DNA of 64,000 bases from Chryseobacterium suipulveris (GTDB taxonomy: Bacteria > Bacteroidota > Bacteroidia > Flavobacteriales > Weeksellaceae), in the NCBI RefSeq assembly GCF_022811685.1, contig NZ_CP094532.1:707501-771500 (forward strand), in the 5' to 3' direction. This document shows positions 1 to 6,859 of this stretch, in pieces. A program made the position numbers and the translations under genes. The notes under the pieces are model-generated. The model made no database searches, was not told where the DNA came from, and saw only the letters and a list, made by a program, of their open reading frames with translations. Positions within the stretch are counted from its first letter, which is position 1. Each line of letters opens with the position of its first letter.

Positions 1-83
1 CCTGTGATTTCCATCTGCTCCAACCAATTTTGGGTAGGAATAAGGTCGAGGTAACGCTGGATGTATTTTTGAAACTCGGTCAT
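1..83 (-). CDS. DinB-family protein, N-terminal fragment
   Basis: Only the first 27 codons are in the window; the gene continues past the left edge. The reading frame begins MTEFQKYIQRYLDLIP and contains QNWLEQME, which resembles the start of DinB/YfiT-like four-helix proteins common in Flavobacteriia (putative metal-dependent hydrolases or thiol-transfer enzymes). It lies 29 bp downstream of dusB on the same strand and may share its transcript. The family assignment comes from a short N-terminus and is tentative. Confidence 0.5.
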   Translation of the reverse strand, partial: MTEFQKYIQRYLDLIPTQNWLEQMEIT

Positions 84-112
84 GTTCTAATGTTGAGCTG
101 AAATTAATGTAT

Positions 113-1105
113 TTATACAAAAGTATTTTCCCGATAAAAAGAATCGGCTTCGGCAATTACCTGATCCATTTCTTCAAGGGTGAAAACTTCCAAAAACTTC
201 ATTCGCCATTCTTTGAAATGAGGAATTCCGCGGAAGTAGTTACTGTAATGTTGTCGCATTTCAATCAATCCGAGTCTTTCACCTTTCCATTCGGTGCTCC
301 ATTCTGCATGTTGCCGAACTGCTTCCAATCGTTGGGTAATGGTCGGTGCTGGCAATTTTTCTCCCGTTTCAAAAAAATGTTTGATTTCGTTAAATATCCA
401 CGGGTAACCGATGGCGCCACGACCGATCATAATTCCGTCGCAGTCGTATTTTTGTCTGTATTCAAGGGCTTTCTCTGGGGAATCTACATCTCCGTTTCCG
501 AAAATCGGAATTTCAATATTGGGATTGTTTTTTACTTTAGAAATGAAATCCCAATCCGCTTCGCCTTTATACATTTGCGAACGGGTCCTTGCGTGAATGG
601 TCAAAGCTTTGATGCCCGCTTCCTGCAAACGTTCGGCAACCTCCATAATGTTGATGGTTTCCGTATCCCAACCGAGACGCGTTTTCACCGTCACTGGAAG
701 ATGAGTGGAATTGACCACTGCTTTCGTTAACCGCACCATCAAATCGATATCTTTCAAGACACCTGCTCCTGCTCCTTTGCATACGACTTTTTTTACCGGA
801 CATCCAAAATTTATGTCCACCAAATCGGGGTTTACCGTCTCGACAATTTTTGCAGAAAGTGCCATCGCTTCTTCATCCCCGCCAAAAATCTGAATTCCGA
901 CGGGTCGTTCGTAATCGAAGATGTCGAGTTTTTTTCGGCTCTTCATTGCATCGCGAATCAGACCCTCCGAAGAAATAAATTCAGAATACATCAAATCTGC
1001 ACCATGCATTTTGCACAGCCGACGAAAAGGCGGATCCGACACATCCTCCATCGGTGCGAGCAGCAAAGGGAATTTAGGCAGTTCTATATTGCCGATTTTT
1101 ATCAT
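113..1105 (-). CDS. dusB: tRNA-dihydrouridine synthase (DusB-like)
   Basis: This FMN enzyme reduces uridine to dihydrouridine in the D-loop of tRNA using NAD(P)H. The 330-residue protein has the expected order: the flavin-binding start APMEDVSD (residues 17-24), the catalytic-cysteine motif DINFGCP (Cys102), the TRLGW segment near 142, and GNGDV plus MIGRGAIGYPW late in the TIM barrel. Length is typical of the family. The start is well placed: a perfect -7 box TACCTTTG ends only 4 nt before the ATG, so the message is predicted to be leaderless. Which Dus paralogue it matches functionally is inferred from the GCP context, hence DusB-like. Confidence 0.93.
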   Translation of the reverse strand: MIKIGNIELPKFPLLLAPMEDVSDPPFRRLCKMHGADLMYSEFISSEGLIRDAMKSRKKLDIFDYERPVGIQIFGGDEEAMALSAKIVETVNPDLVDINFGCPVKKVVCKGAGAGVLKDIDLMVRLTKAVVNSTHLPVTVKTRLGWDTETINIMEVAERLQEAGIKALTIHARTRSQMYKGEADWDFISKVKNNPNIEIPIFGNGDVDSPEKALEYRQKYDCDGIMIGRGAIGYPWIFNEIKHFFETGEKLPAPTITQRLEAVRQHAEWSTEWKGERLGLIEMRQHYSNYFRGIPHFKEWRMKFLEVFTLEEMDQVIAEADSFYRENTFV

Positions 1106-1109
1106 GCGG

Positions 1110-1117
1110 CAAAGGTA
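1110..1117 (-). promoter_or_regulatory. -7 box of a leaderless dusB promoter
   Basis: TACCTTTG on the minus strand matches the Bacteroidota -7 consensus TAnnTTTG. Only CCGC separates it from the dusB ATG, so transcription should start at or within a base or two of the start codon. Confidence 0.6.
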
Positions 1118-1139
1118 AAAAAAGTTGAGGAGATTTTGT

Positions 1140-1176
1140 TTGGGAGAGTTGGAGAGTTGGAGAGTTGGAGAGTGAT
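1140..1176. repeat. Octamer tandem repeat
   Basis: The 8-bp unit GAGAGTTG is repeated about four times, ending in GAGAGTGA, in the gap upstream of dusB. It is one of the short-period repeats found throughout the intergenic DNA of this window. No coding or terminator function is apparent. Confidence 0.6.
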
Positions 1177-1202
1177 AAGTGATAGATGAGCGAAATTCAA
1201 TG

Positions 1203-1240
1203 GTGAATTCGCTTGGCTGTGAATTTCTTCGAGTGAATTT
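1203..1240 (+). repeat. Dispersed GTGAATTCGCTT repeat, copy 1
   Basis: About 38 bp beginning GTGAATTCGCTTGGCTGTGA and ending TTCTTCGAGTGAATT. It is almost identical to the reverse complement of the element near 57.4 kb, and related to one near 52.0 kb. It lies in a gene-free gap with other low-complexity repeats. Confidence 0.65.
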
Positions 1241-1259
1241 TTTTCTTCAGTTATGATCT

Positions 1260-1297
1260 CGAAACTTGAAATTTGAAACTTGAAATTTGAGTATTGC
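1260..1297. repeat. Heptamer repeat GAAACTT/GAAATTT
   Basis: Alternating 7-bp units GAAACTT and GAAATTT, about five in a row and then degenerate. It belongs to the 7-bp-period intergenic repeat class seen across the window. Confidence 0.6.
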
Positions 1298-1358
1298 AAC
1301 AACGTCAAACCGCTAAAAGCTTATTGCCGAATGCCGAATGCTACATTGCAACCTTGTC

Positions 1359-1562
1359 TCAATCAAAATCGTGATGAGTGTCGTCTTTGGAGTTTTTGTA
1401 CACAAACCACATCCCTATGGTTAATCCTACTACACCTGCAACCGCAGTCATTAATGCCCGTTCTAATTTGTCGGCTTGGTCATTACCGATATAGTTCATC
1501 AGGAAAAGGATGATGAAGGTAATCGCGGCAACAACTAGAAATTTTTTGCTCTTGATGTTCAT
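1359..1562 (-). CDS. Small two-helix membrane protein
   Basis: A 67-residue protein starting MNIKSKKFLVVAAITF. It has two hydrophobic helices (about residues 8-24 and 37-53) joined by a polar loop and a charged tail ending HHDFD. The start was chosen because the ATG shares bases with the stop of the upstream gene (TAATG overlap), which indicates translational coupling; a longer frame reading into that gene is not needed. I do not recognise a family. Linkage to the next gene upstream suggests an envelope role. Confidence 0.7.
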   Translation of the reverse strand: MNIKSKKFLVVAAITFIILFLMNYIGNDQADKLERALMTAVAGVVGLTIGMWFVYKNSKDDTHHDFD

Positions 1563-2191
1563 TATTTCAGTCGGTAAGAAATCATTAAACCTCCTTTGTA
1601 GGGAACCCATTCTCCACTGCGGTTGTATTCTCTTGTGGGATCCGTATCATATCTCGCACCCGAGACTTTGTCGAAACCCTTATAAAATCCTTCGGAATGC
1701 CCACCTCCTACGAATAGGTCCAAATTCCAGTTGTCATTAATTTGCCATTGATAACCAACAGTTGCGCCCACCATTATAGCATAACCGTCCTGGTAAAGAT
1801 TTGACGTGATGTAAATCGGTGAGTGGGGTTCATACTGGTAGGGTTCATCAGTCCAATAATTGTATTTTTGGAATTTATATCTGGCAAAATGAATATTTCC
1901 GCCAATATACCAATGTTTGAAAGCTTCCTTGAAATAATATCTTCCTTCAACTCCGCCCATGTAAACTTGCGCATATTTCCCTGCAAAAGACTTCCATGGA
2001 GAAATAAAGATTTCTTCCTGCATTGTCCACTTGTTACTTAACTGGTGTTCAATTCCAGCATTCACTACTCCAATTGGCAAAAAGACTGCATTTGCTTTTG
2101 CATATAATTTTTTTTGATCTTCGGAAGCTTTTACTTGGGAATTCGCGTACGAAAACAGGCAAACCGCAAGAAATAAAATGAACTTTTTCAA
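1562..2191 (-). CDS. Predicted outer-membrane beta-barrel protein
   Basis: A 209-residue exported protein: signal peptide MKKFILFLAVCLFSYANSQ, then a series of alternating amphipathic strands rich in Y, W and G (for example YMGGVEGRYYF and VGATVGYQWQIN), ending in SYRLK, the short aromatic/hydrophobic C-terminus of outer-membrane barrels. It resembles the DUF3575-type barrels of Bacteroidota, but I cannot assign a ligand. It precedes the coupled two-helix membrane gene and lies 9 bp downstream of the thioredoxin-like gene, so the three probably form one operon. Confidence 0.7.
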   Translation of the reverse strand: MKKFILFLAVCLFSYANSQVKASEDQKKLYAKANAVFLPIGVVNAGIEHQLSNKWTMQEEIFISPWKSFAGKYAQVYMGGVEGRYYFKEAFKHWYIGGNIHFARYKFQKYNYWTDEPYQYEPHSPIYITSNLYQDGYAIMVGATVGYQWQINDNWNLDLFVGGGHSEGFYKGFDKVSGARYDTDPTREYNRSGEWVPYKGGLMISYRLK

Positions 2192-2200
2192 TGGACCTTA

Positions 2201-3370
2201 TTATTTTAAATTTTCAAGTAATTTTTTTGCTAAAGAAGCGTCTTTTCCCTGAGTTTCAGCAAGGTGCATGGAGAGTTCTGCATACATTTTGGCGTTTTCG
2301 GTCTTTCCAATCTTAGAATAAAGCTTTGCTAGAATATAGGTGTTTTCTGAGGTTTCAGATTTTATGACAGATTTTTCTGCCCATTCCGATGCCTTTGCTA
2401 AAGATTCCTTGTTGTCGATATGTTCACTGAACAGCCATGCTGCTTTCAAAAGTTCCTCCGGATCAAAGTTTTCCGATTTTTTGTAATATTCCAAAGCAGC
2501 TTTTTCGTAACCGCCAAAGTTCCCGATATTCGGATAATAAATAACTTTCAAACGGTTGAGTGCGGTTTCTGCTTCGGTTTTGCCGACAAGTGGAACAGCG
2601 TTTGTCATGAAGTACCCGTCGTTGATGATACCTGTTTTCTGGTCTACAGAATTCTCCATTACTTTAGATAGCTTAATGTTTACATCAAACTGGTTATAAA
2701 CGTCTTCCGACATCACGTTTGCAATTTCATTTTTCCGCTCTGTGAAAATTTTATAGTTGGGATCGGTAGGTGACTTTAGAAAATAAAGCAGCAATCCTAC
2801 ATCTTCTCGTGTGAGTGGTTCTTTTTTTCCGGCAAAAAACCTCTCGGAAGCTTTCTTCGCAAGTTCATAATCGCTTTCGGCATAGAGGCGGATCATATTC
2901 ATGAGGAATTCCGGATCGTTTTCACCTTTTTCGAATTGCTCTTTGTATGAACCACTTTTTAATTTGGGATTGTTGGCTTCTTTTGCGAGCGAGAGGAACT
3001 GGTTTTCGTCCATATAGCCGTAACTCTTCATTACCACCTCGCCATCGCCGTTCAGAAAAAGAAATGATGGATAAGAGCGGATCCCGTATTTTCGCGCAAT
3101 CTCCCGTCCTTCACCTTTTTCCATGTCAAACCTTGAATTGATGAAGTTGGCGTTGTAGTATTCTCTTACCGATTTCTGGGGAAAGATATTTTTTTCCATC
3201 AGTTTGCACGGACCGCACCAAGTAGCATACGCATCCATGAAAACCAATTTCTTTTCTTTCTTTGCTTTTGCTAAAATTTCTTTGAATCCGGTATTCTGGA
3301 AGTCGATACTTTCCTGCCCAAAAACTGCAAGTGAAATAACGAGCGTAATCAACAGAAGGATTTTTTTCAT
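2201..3370 (-). CDS. Exported thioredoxin-fold protein with helical C-terminal region
   Basis: A 389-residue protein with a signal peptide (MKKILLLITLVISLAVFGQ) followed by a thioredoxin domain whose redox site is WCGPC at residues 51-55, then the fold segment YGIRSYPSFLFL. The remaining ~230 residues are alpha-helical and include TPR-like pairs near the end (YILAKLYSKIGKTENAKMYA). It probably acts as a periplasmic thiol-disulfide exchanger or reductase. It heads the three-gene minus-strand cluster with the barrel and the small membrane protein. The partner of the helical region is unknown. Confidence 0.8.
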   Translation of the reverse strand: MKKILLLITLVISLAVFGQESIDFQNTGFKEILAKAKKEKKLVFMDAYATWCGPCKLMEKNIFPQKSVREYYNANFINSRFDMEKGEGREIARKYGIRSYPSFLFLNGDGEVVMKSYGYMDENQFLSLAKEANNPKLKSGSYKEQFEKGENDPEFLMNMIRLYAESDYELAKKASERFFAGKKEPLTREDVGLLLYFLKSPTDPNYKIFTERKNEIANVMSEDVYNQFDVNIKLSKVMENSVDQKTGIINDGYFMTNAVPLVGKTEAETALNRLKVIYYPNIGNFGGYEKAALEYYKKSENFDPEELLKAAWLFSEHIDNKESLAKASEWAEKSVIKSETSENTYILAKLYSKIGKTENAKMYAELSMHLAETQGKDASLAKKLLENLK

Positions 3371-3498
3371 TTCGATAGAAAAATTTGATGCGAAGATAAT
3401 TATAAAAATTTTACTGAATAGTTATGAAAGCATTTATAAGGAAATTTTAATTAACGTAAACTTAAAATTCCTTTAAAACCTTCGAAGTCTATAAAAGC

Positions 3499-3506
3499 TA
3501 ATTTTG
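3499..3506 (+). promoter_or_regulatory. -7 box before micro-ORF A
   Basis: TAATTTTG is a perfect match to TAnnTTTG and lies 21 bp before the ATG of the 29-codon ORF. No TTG is visible at the -33 position. Together with the hairpin after the ORF it outlines a complete minimal transcription unit. Confidence 0.5.
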
Positions 3507-3527
3507 TTAGCAAATAAGTCATCGGAT

Positions 3528-3617
3528 ATGAAAAAACTCATTACAAAACTAAAAAGAAACTTGATGCTTTTTTCTGAGTCGGTCATGAAATATATCTTCA
3601 TTAAAGGCGTAATCTGA
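3528..3617 (+). CDS. Micro-protein A, 29 residues, KYIFIKGVI family
   Basis: A short ORF starting MKKLITKLKRNLMLF and ending KYIFIKGVI. It is basic at the N-terminus and hydrophobic/amphipathic at the C-terminus, as in a peptide that associates with membrane. Support is threefold: a good -7 box 21 bp upstream, a hairpin 6 bp downstream, and a second ORF in this window (near 10.4 kb) that encodes a homologous peptide with the same C-terminus. The codons for the shared residues differ mostly at silent positions, which argues for selection on the peptide. I do not recognise the family and propose no function. Confidence 0.62.
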   Translation: MKKLITKLKRNLMLFSESVMKYIFIKGVI

Positions 3618-3623
3618 AATAGG

Positions 3624-3642
3624 AAACCCCAAAACGGGGTTT
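3624..3642. terminator. Hairpin between convergent micro-ORF A and glnS
   Basis: AAACCCC and GGGGTTT flank a 5-nt loop, giving a 7-bp perfect stem. It stands between the stop of the micro-ORF and the stop of glnS on the other strand, so it could end transcription from both sides. U-tracts are short. Confidence 0.6.
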
Positions 3643-3648
3643 ATAAAA

Positions 3649-5322
3649 CTATTCTGGTTTGTAGCCGTCCTTCAGCGTAACTGTCCTGTTGAAAACAATT
3701 TTCTCTTCCGACGAGTCACGGTCTTTGGTAAAGTACCCCATTCTCTGGAACTGGTAATGCTCGCCAACTTCTGCATTTTTCAAACTTGGTTCCGCAAATC
3801 CTTGAACTGTTTTCAAACTTTCTGCATTGATGAATTCCATAAAGTCGGTTTCCTTTTCTGCATCCGGTTGCGCGGTGGTGAAAAGCCGGTCGTAGATTCT
3901 TACTTCCACTGGTATTGCGTGCTTTGCAGAAACCCAATGCAGTGTTCCCTTAACCTTTCTCAAACTTTCTTCGGTTCCGCTTCCGGATTTTGATTTCGGA
4001 TCGTAGGTTGCGTAAATGGTCTTAATCTCGCCATTTTCGTCTTTGTCCACTCTTTCAGCTTTGATGATGTAGGCGGATTTCAAACGAACTTCTCCACCCA
4101 GTTTCAAGCGGAAAAATTTATTGTTAGCTTCCTCTTTGAAATCTTCTCTTTCGATATACAGCTCCCTGCTGAAAGGGATTTCTCGGGTTCCAGCGTTTTC
4201 GTCTTCGGGATTGTTTTCGGTTTCGAGCCATTCTTCTCCGTTTTCTGGATAATTTTCGATGATGAGTTTTACCGGGTCAACTACCGCCATCACTCTTGTA
4301 GAAATTTTGTTGAGGTCTTCACGCACAAAAAACTCCAAAAGTTGAATATCGATCAGGTTCTCTCTCTTTGCAACTCCCACTCTTTCGATAAAATTCTTAA
4401 TGGACGTCGGTGTAAAACCTAATCTTCTCATCCCTGAAATCGTTGGCATTCTTGGATCGTCCCATCCTGTAACAACTCCTTCAGTAACCAAACGCTGCAG
4501 TTTTCTTTTTGAAGTGATCATGTAGGAAACATTCATCCTCGCAAATTCCCGCTGCTTGTTTCTCACCTTGGATTCATCATAAACCTGATCCAGATACCAA
4601 TCGTAGAGCGGTCTGTGGTTTTCAAATTCCAAAGAACAAAGTGAGTGTGAGATCTGTTCGATATAATCGCTTTGTCCATGTGCCCAATCATACATTGGAT
4701 AGATTTTCCATTTGTCGCCGGTTCGGTGGTGCGGTCTTTTTAGGATTCTGTACATCACAGGATCACGCATGTTCATGTTCGGCGACTTCATATCGATTTT
4801 TGCCCGCAAAGACATTGCGCCTTCTTCAAACTCGCCGTTTTTCATTCTTTCGAAAAGTTCCAGACTTTCTTCTGTTGGTCGGTTTCTGTAAGGAGATTCG
4901 ATTCCTTCCTCGAAAGGGTTTTTTCTTTGCGCAGTAATCTCTTCGGAAGATTGTTCGTCAACATAAGCTTTCCCTTCCTTAATCATCTGAACCGCCCAAT
5001 CGTAGAGCTGGTCGAAATAGTCGGAAGCGTAAAGTTCTTTATCATATTTAAAACCGAGCCAGTCGATATCGGCTTTGATGGAATCCACGAATTCCTGTTC
5101 TTCTTTTTCGGGATTGGTATCGTCGAAACGCAGATTTACCGGCGCTCCATATTTTTCGCCCAGACCAAAATTAATGCAGATTGCTTTGGTGTGTCCCACA
5201 TGCAGATAACCGTTGGGTTCCGGCGGAAAACGGAATCGGAGCTTGGAAGTATCCAGTCCGTTTGCGAGATCTTCTTCTATGATTTGCTCAATAAAGTTGA
5301 GTGATTTTTTTTCTTCTTCCAT
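3649..5322 (-). CDS. glnS: Glutaminyl-tRNA synthetase
   Basis: A class I aminoacyl-tRNA synthetase charging tRNA-Gln directly with glutamine. The 557-residue protein carries the GlnRS form of the HIGH motif, PPEPNGYLHVGHTKA (residues 33-47), the KMSKS-equivalent MTSKRKL near residue 268, and the downstream beta-barrel anticodon-binding region. Length matches bacterial GlnRS. GlnRS rather than GluRS is indicated by PEPNGYLH and the C-terminal architecture. A -7 box TAAATTTG lies 19 bp before the ATG. Confidence 0.96.
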   Translation of the reverse strand: MEEEKKSLNFIEQIIEEDLANGLDTSKLRFRFPPEPNGYLHVGHTKAICINFGLGEKYGAPVNLRFDDTNPEKEEQEFVDSIKADIDWLGFKYDKELYASDYFDQLYDWAVQMIKEGKAYVDEQSSEEITAQRKNPFEEGIESPYRNRPTEESLELFERMKNGEFEEGAMSLRAKIDMKSPNMNMRDPVMYRILKRPHHRTGDKWKIYPMYDWAHGQSDYIEQISHSLCSLEFENHRPLYDWYLDQVYDESKVRNKQREFARMNVSYMITSKRKLQRLVTEGVVTGWDDPRMPTISGMRRLGFTPTSIKNFIERVGVAKRENLIDIQLLEFFVREDLNKISTRVMAVVDPVKLIIENYPENGEEWLETENNPEDENAGTREIPFSRELYIEREDFKEEANNKFFRLKLGGEVRLKSAYIIKAERVDKDENGEIKTIYATYDPKSKSGSGTEESLRKVKGTLHWVSAKHAIPVEVRIYDRLFTTAQPDAEKETDFMEFINAESLKTVQGFAEPSLKNAEVGEHYQFQRMGYFTKDRDSSEEKIVFNRTVTLKDGYKPE

Positions 5323-5341
5323 TGTTTGGGATTGTAAGGTG

Positions 5342-5349
5342 CAAATTTA
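5342..5349 (-). promoter_or_regulatory. -7 box of the glnS promoter
   Basis: TAAATTTG on the minus strand fits TAnnTTTG exactly, leaving a leader of roughly 12-15 nt before the glnS start codon. Confidence 0.5.
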
Positions 5350-5438
5350 GGGATTCACGGTTGAAAGTGCAAGATGGTTTAAACTGCCACTTATAGATAT
5401 TGAGAATCCAAGAGAGAGTTGTAACGATAATTATTAAC

Positions 5439-5473
5439 AAAAAAAAGAAGTTTGAAAATTATTCAAACTTCTT
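5439..5473 (-). terminator. Intrinsic terminator of the 5.5 kb lipoprotein gene
   Basis: On the minus strand a perfect 12-bp stem (AAGAAGTTTGAA / TTCAAACTTCTT, 5-nt loop) is followed directly by a run of T residues. It begins about 20 bp after the lipoprotein stop codon and is a textbook Rho-independent terminator. Confidence 0.85.
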
Positions 5474-5494
5474 CATTAAAGTATTTGGAATAAA

Positions 5495-5788
5495 CTACGG
5501 GAACACACCACAGTCGAGATCTCTCATCTGTTGCTTAATCGGATTAAGGTAAGTCGCATCAAAATTATGACAATTTTCCATCGCTTCTACTGCAATAAAC
5601 CATTTCTGTTTCAAATCGGAGCAATTAGAATAGTTCTGGTTCGCGATGAATTTGTTGTAAGCGGTCATCATAATATCCACTTTCTGTTGTACATTTTCAA
5701 CACAATTATTGTCTTCTTCATCTCTTTCACAGGAATTAAGACAGAATCCAGCTAAAACCAAGGACGAAATAAAAAAAAGTTTTTTCAT
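5495..5788 (-). CDS. Small lipoprotein of the operator regulon
   Basis: A 97-residue protein with signal peptide and lipobox FCLNSC (lipid-anchored Cys20), followed by an acidic stretch ERDEEDN and a helical domain with four further cysteines (at NNCVEN, SNCSDL, ENCHNF and LDCGVF), which could form two disulfides. I recognise no family. The start is MKKLFF; the frame can be extended upstream, but that would run into the promoter. The gene has its own terminator and is preceded by operator copy A with a -7 box at the conserved distance, so it is probably controlled by the neighbouring two-component regulator. Confidence 0.75.
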   Translation of the reverse strand: MKKLFFISSLVLAGFCLNSCERDEEDNNCVENVQQKVDIMMTAYNKFIANQNYSNCSDLKQKWFIAVEAMENCHNFDATYLNPIKQQMRDLDCGVFP

Positions 5789-5814
5789 GATAAATAGTTT
5801 ATAGGTTACTGTTA

Positions 5815-5862
5815 CAAATTTTGTAAAAGATTTACAAGTAGGCAATTACACAAAAGGGTGAT
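5815..5862 (-). promoter_or_regulatory. Operator-promoter A (lipoprotein gene)
   Basis: On the minus strand: ATCACCCTTTTGTGTAAT (5862-5845), its last base overlapping a -33 TTG at 5845-5843, then exactly 20 nt, then the -7 box AAAATTTG (5822-5815). The -7 box has A instead of T at the first consensus position. The same arrangement occurs three more times within 3 kb. Confidence 0.75.
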
Positions 5863-5883
5863 TTTTGACTTGAATGTATTAGA

Positions 5884-5916
5884 ACAAAAAACTCCGAAAT
5901 TCAACAATCTCGGAGT
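5884..5916 (-). terminator. Intrinsic terminator of the predicted sRNA
   Basis: Minus strand ACTCCGA and TCGGAGT form a 7-bp stem with a 12-nt loop, followed by TTTTTT. No protein gene ends here, so the terminator must serve a non-coding transcript starting upstream at operator-promoter B. Confidence 0.75.
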
Positions 5917-5990
5917 AAGGAAATAAATGATTAGGTAATGAAAAATGCTGATGAAATTTATTTCCCCATTTATGAAAAGAGTTAGTAGTT
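5885..5990 (-). ncRNA. Predicted ~105-nt small RNA controlled by operator B
   Basis: A promoter of the shared operator type and an intrinsic terminator bracket about 105 nt on the minus strand that encode no plausible protein (the only ATG gives three codons). The RNA can fold into two hairpins: GGAAATAAAT pairs perfectly with ATTTATTTCC (10 bp; plus-strand 5956-5965 and 5919-5928) around a 27-nt open loop, followed by the terminator stem. The loop contains TTTTTCAT, the reverse complement of ATGAAAAA, a common gene start here. The transcript start is estimated from the -7 box. I know of no Rfam family that it matches, but could not search. Confidence 0.65.
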
Positions 5991-5996
5991 CTGGCA

Positions 5997-6044
5997 CAAA
6001 ATTCCATCAAAATTCTATATGGAGCAATTACACAAAAGGGTGAT
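5997..6044 (-). promoter_or_regulatory. Operator-promoter B (sRNA)
   Basis: Minus strand: ATCACCCTTTTGTGTAAT (6044-6027), -33 TTG at 6027-6025, 20-nt spacer, -7 box GAATTTTG (6004-5997). The operator is identical to copy A and faces a stretch with no protein gene but with an intrinsic terminator about 110 bp downstream. Confidence 0.72.
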
Positions 6045-6147
6045 ATTTTAAAAAAACATTCGGCTATTCCCCAACTCGAAAAAAAAAATTAACTTTATCT
6101 CTGTAAAAACTAAATATTAACCCCCGCTCAGTTCTCAAATATTCAAT

Positions 6148-6195
6148 ATCACCCTTTTGTGTAATTGCACAGCCAGAAATCAATCGCCATTTTTG
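6148..6195 (+). promoter_or_regulatory. Operator-promoter C (two-component operon)
   Basis: Plus strand: ATCACCCTTTTGTGTAAT (6148-6165), -33 TTG (6165-6167), 20-nt spacer, -7 box CATTTTTG (6188-6195). It is the inverted twin of copy B about 100 bp away. Transcription should start near 6202, just before the regulator ATG at 6214, and implies that the regulator controls its own operon. Confidence 0.75.
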
Positions 6196-6213
6196 TTAAA
6201 TTATTTTCGAGAA

Positions 6214-6840
6214 ATGCCCATCACCGTCGCAATAGTAGAAGATGACCGCCATTACAGCAACGCGCTGAAGAAGATTCTGGAAGCTGATCCGGAAATGAAC
6301 TGCGTTGCCCAGTTTTTTGACGGTAAATCTGCATTGGCAGACTTGAAACGGTATGAACCAAATGTGGTTTTAATGGACATCCGACTGCCCAATATGTATG
6401 GATACGATATTGTGTACAACCTCGCAACAGAAATGGAAAATACACAGTTTATCATGTGTACCAGTTTTGACGATGATGAAAATATTTTTAAATCACTCAA
6501 AGCCGGCGCAACCGGTTATCTCGTAAAAGGCGACAGTATGGATAAAATCATCGCGTCCATCAAAGAAGTTTACAACGGCGGTGCTCCCATGAGTTTTTCG
6601 GTGGCAAAAAGGGTTCTGCAATATTTCAGAGAAGAAAGAAAGGTTTTTGAGCTCGACTCACTTACCAATACTGAAAAAGAAATTCTCGATATGCTTGCGC
6701 AAGGTTTGCTTTATAAAGAAATTGCGGATAAGAAAACTGTCTCCATCGACACGGTGAAAAAGCACATCGGACACATCTACCGGAAACTACATGTCAGCAA
6801 TAAGATTGAGGCAATCAACCTTTTACGGGGAAAAAATTAA
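6214..6840 (+). CDS. LuxR/NarL-family response regulator
   Basis: A 208-residue regulator with an N-terminal receiver domain (acidic pocket VEDD at 8-11, phosphoacceptor Asp55 in VVLMD, and the conserved lysine in LVKGDS near residue 105) and a C-terminal LuxR-type helix-turn-helix (LTNTEKEILDMLAQG through VKKHIGHIYRKL). The ATG at 6214 is preferred over an in-frame ATG at 6157, because the latter lies inside the operator and upstream of the predicted transcription start. It is followed 19 bp later by its histidine kinase. The four nearby operators are its most likely targets. Confidence 0.92.
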   Translation: MPITVAIVEDDRHYSNALKKILEADPEMNCVAQFFDGKSALADLKRYEPNVVLMDIRLPNMYGYDIVYNLATEMENTQFIMCTSFDDDENIFKSLKAGATGYLVKGDSMDKIIASIKEVYNGGAPMSFSVAKRVLQYFREERKVFELDSLTNTEKEILDMLAQGLLYKEIADKKTVSIDTVKKHIGHIYRKLHVSNKIEAINLLRGKN

Positions 6841-6859
6841 ATGGAAATCCCGAAACAAA

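Noticed and set aside
6157..6213. Earlier start codon for the response regulator
   Set aside because: It lies within operator C and upstream of the predicted transcription start; the family N-terminus begins at 6214.
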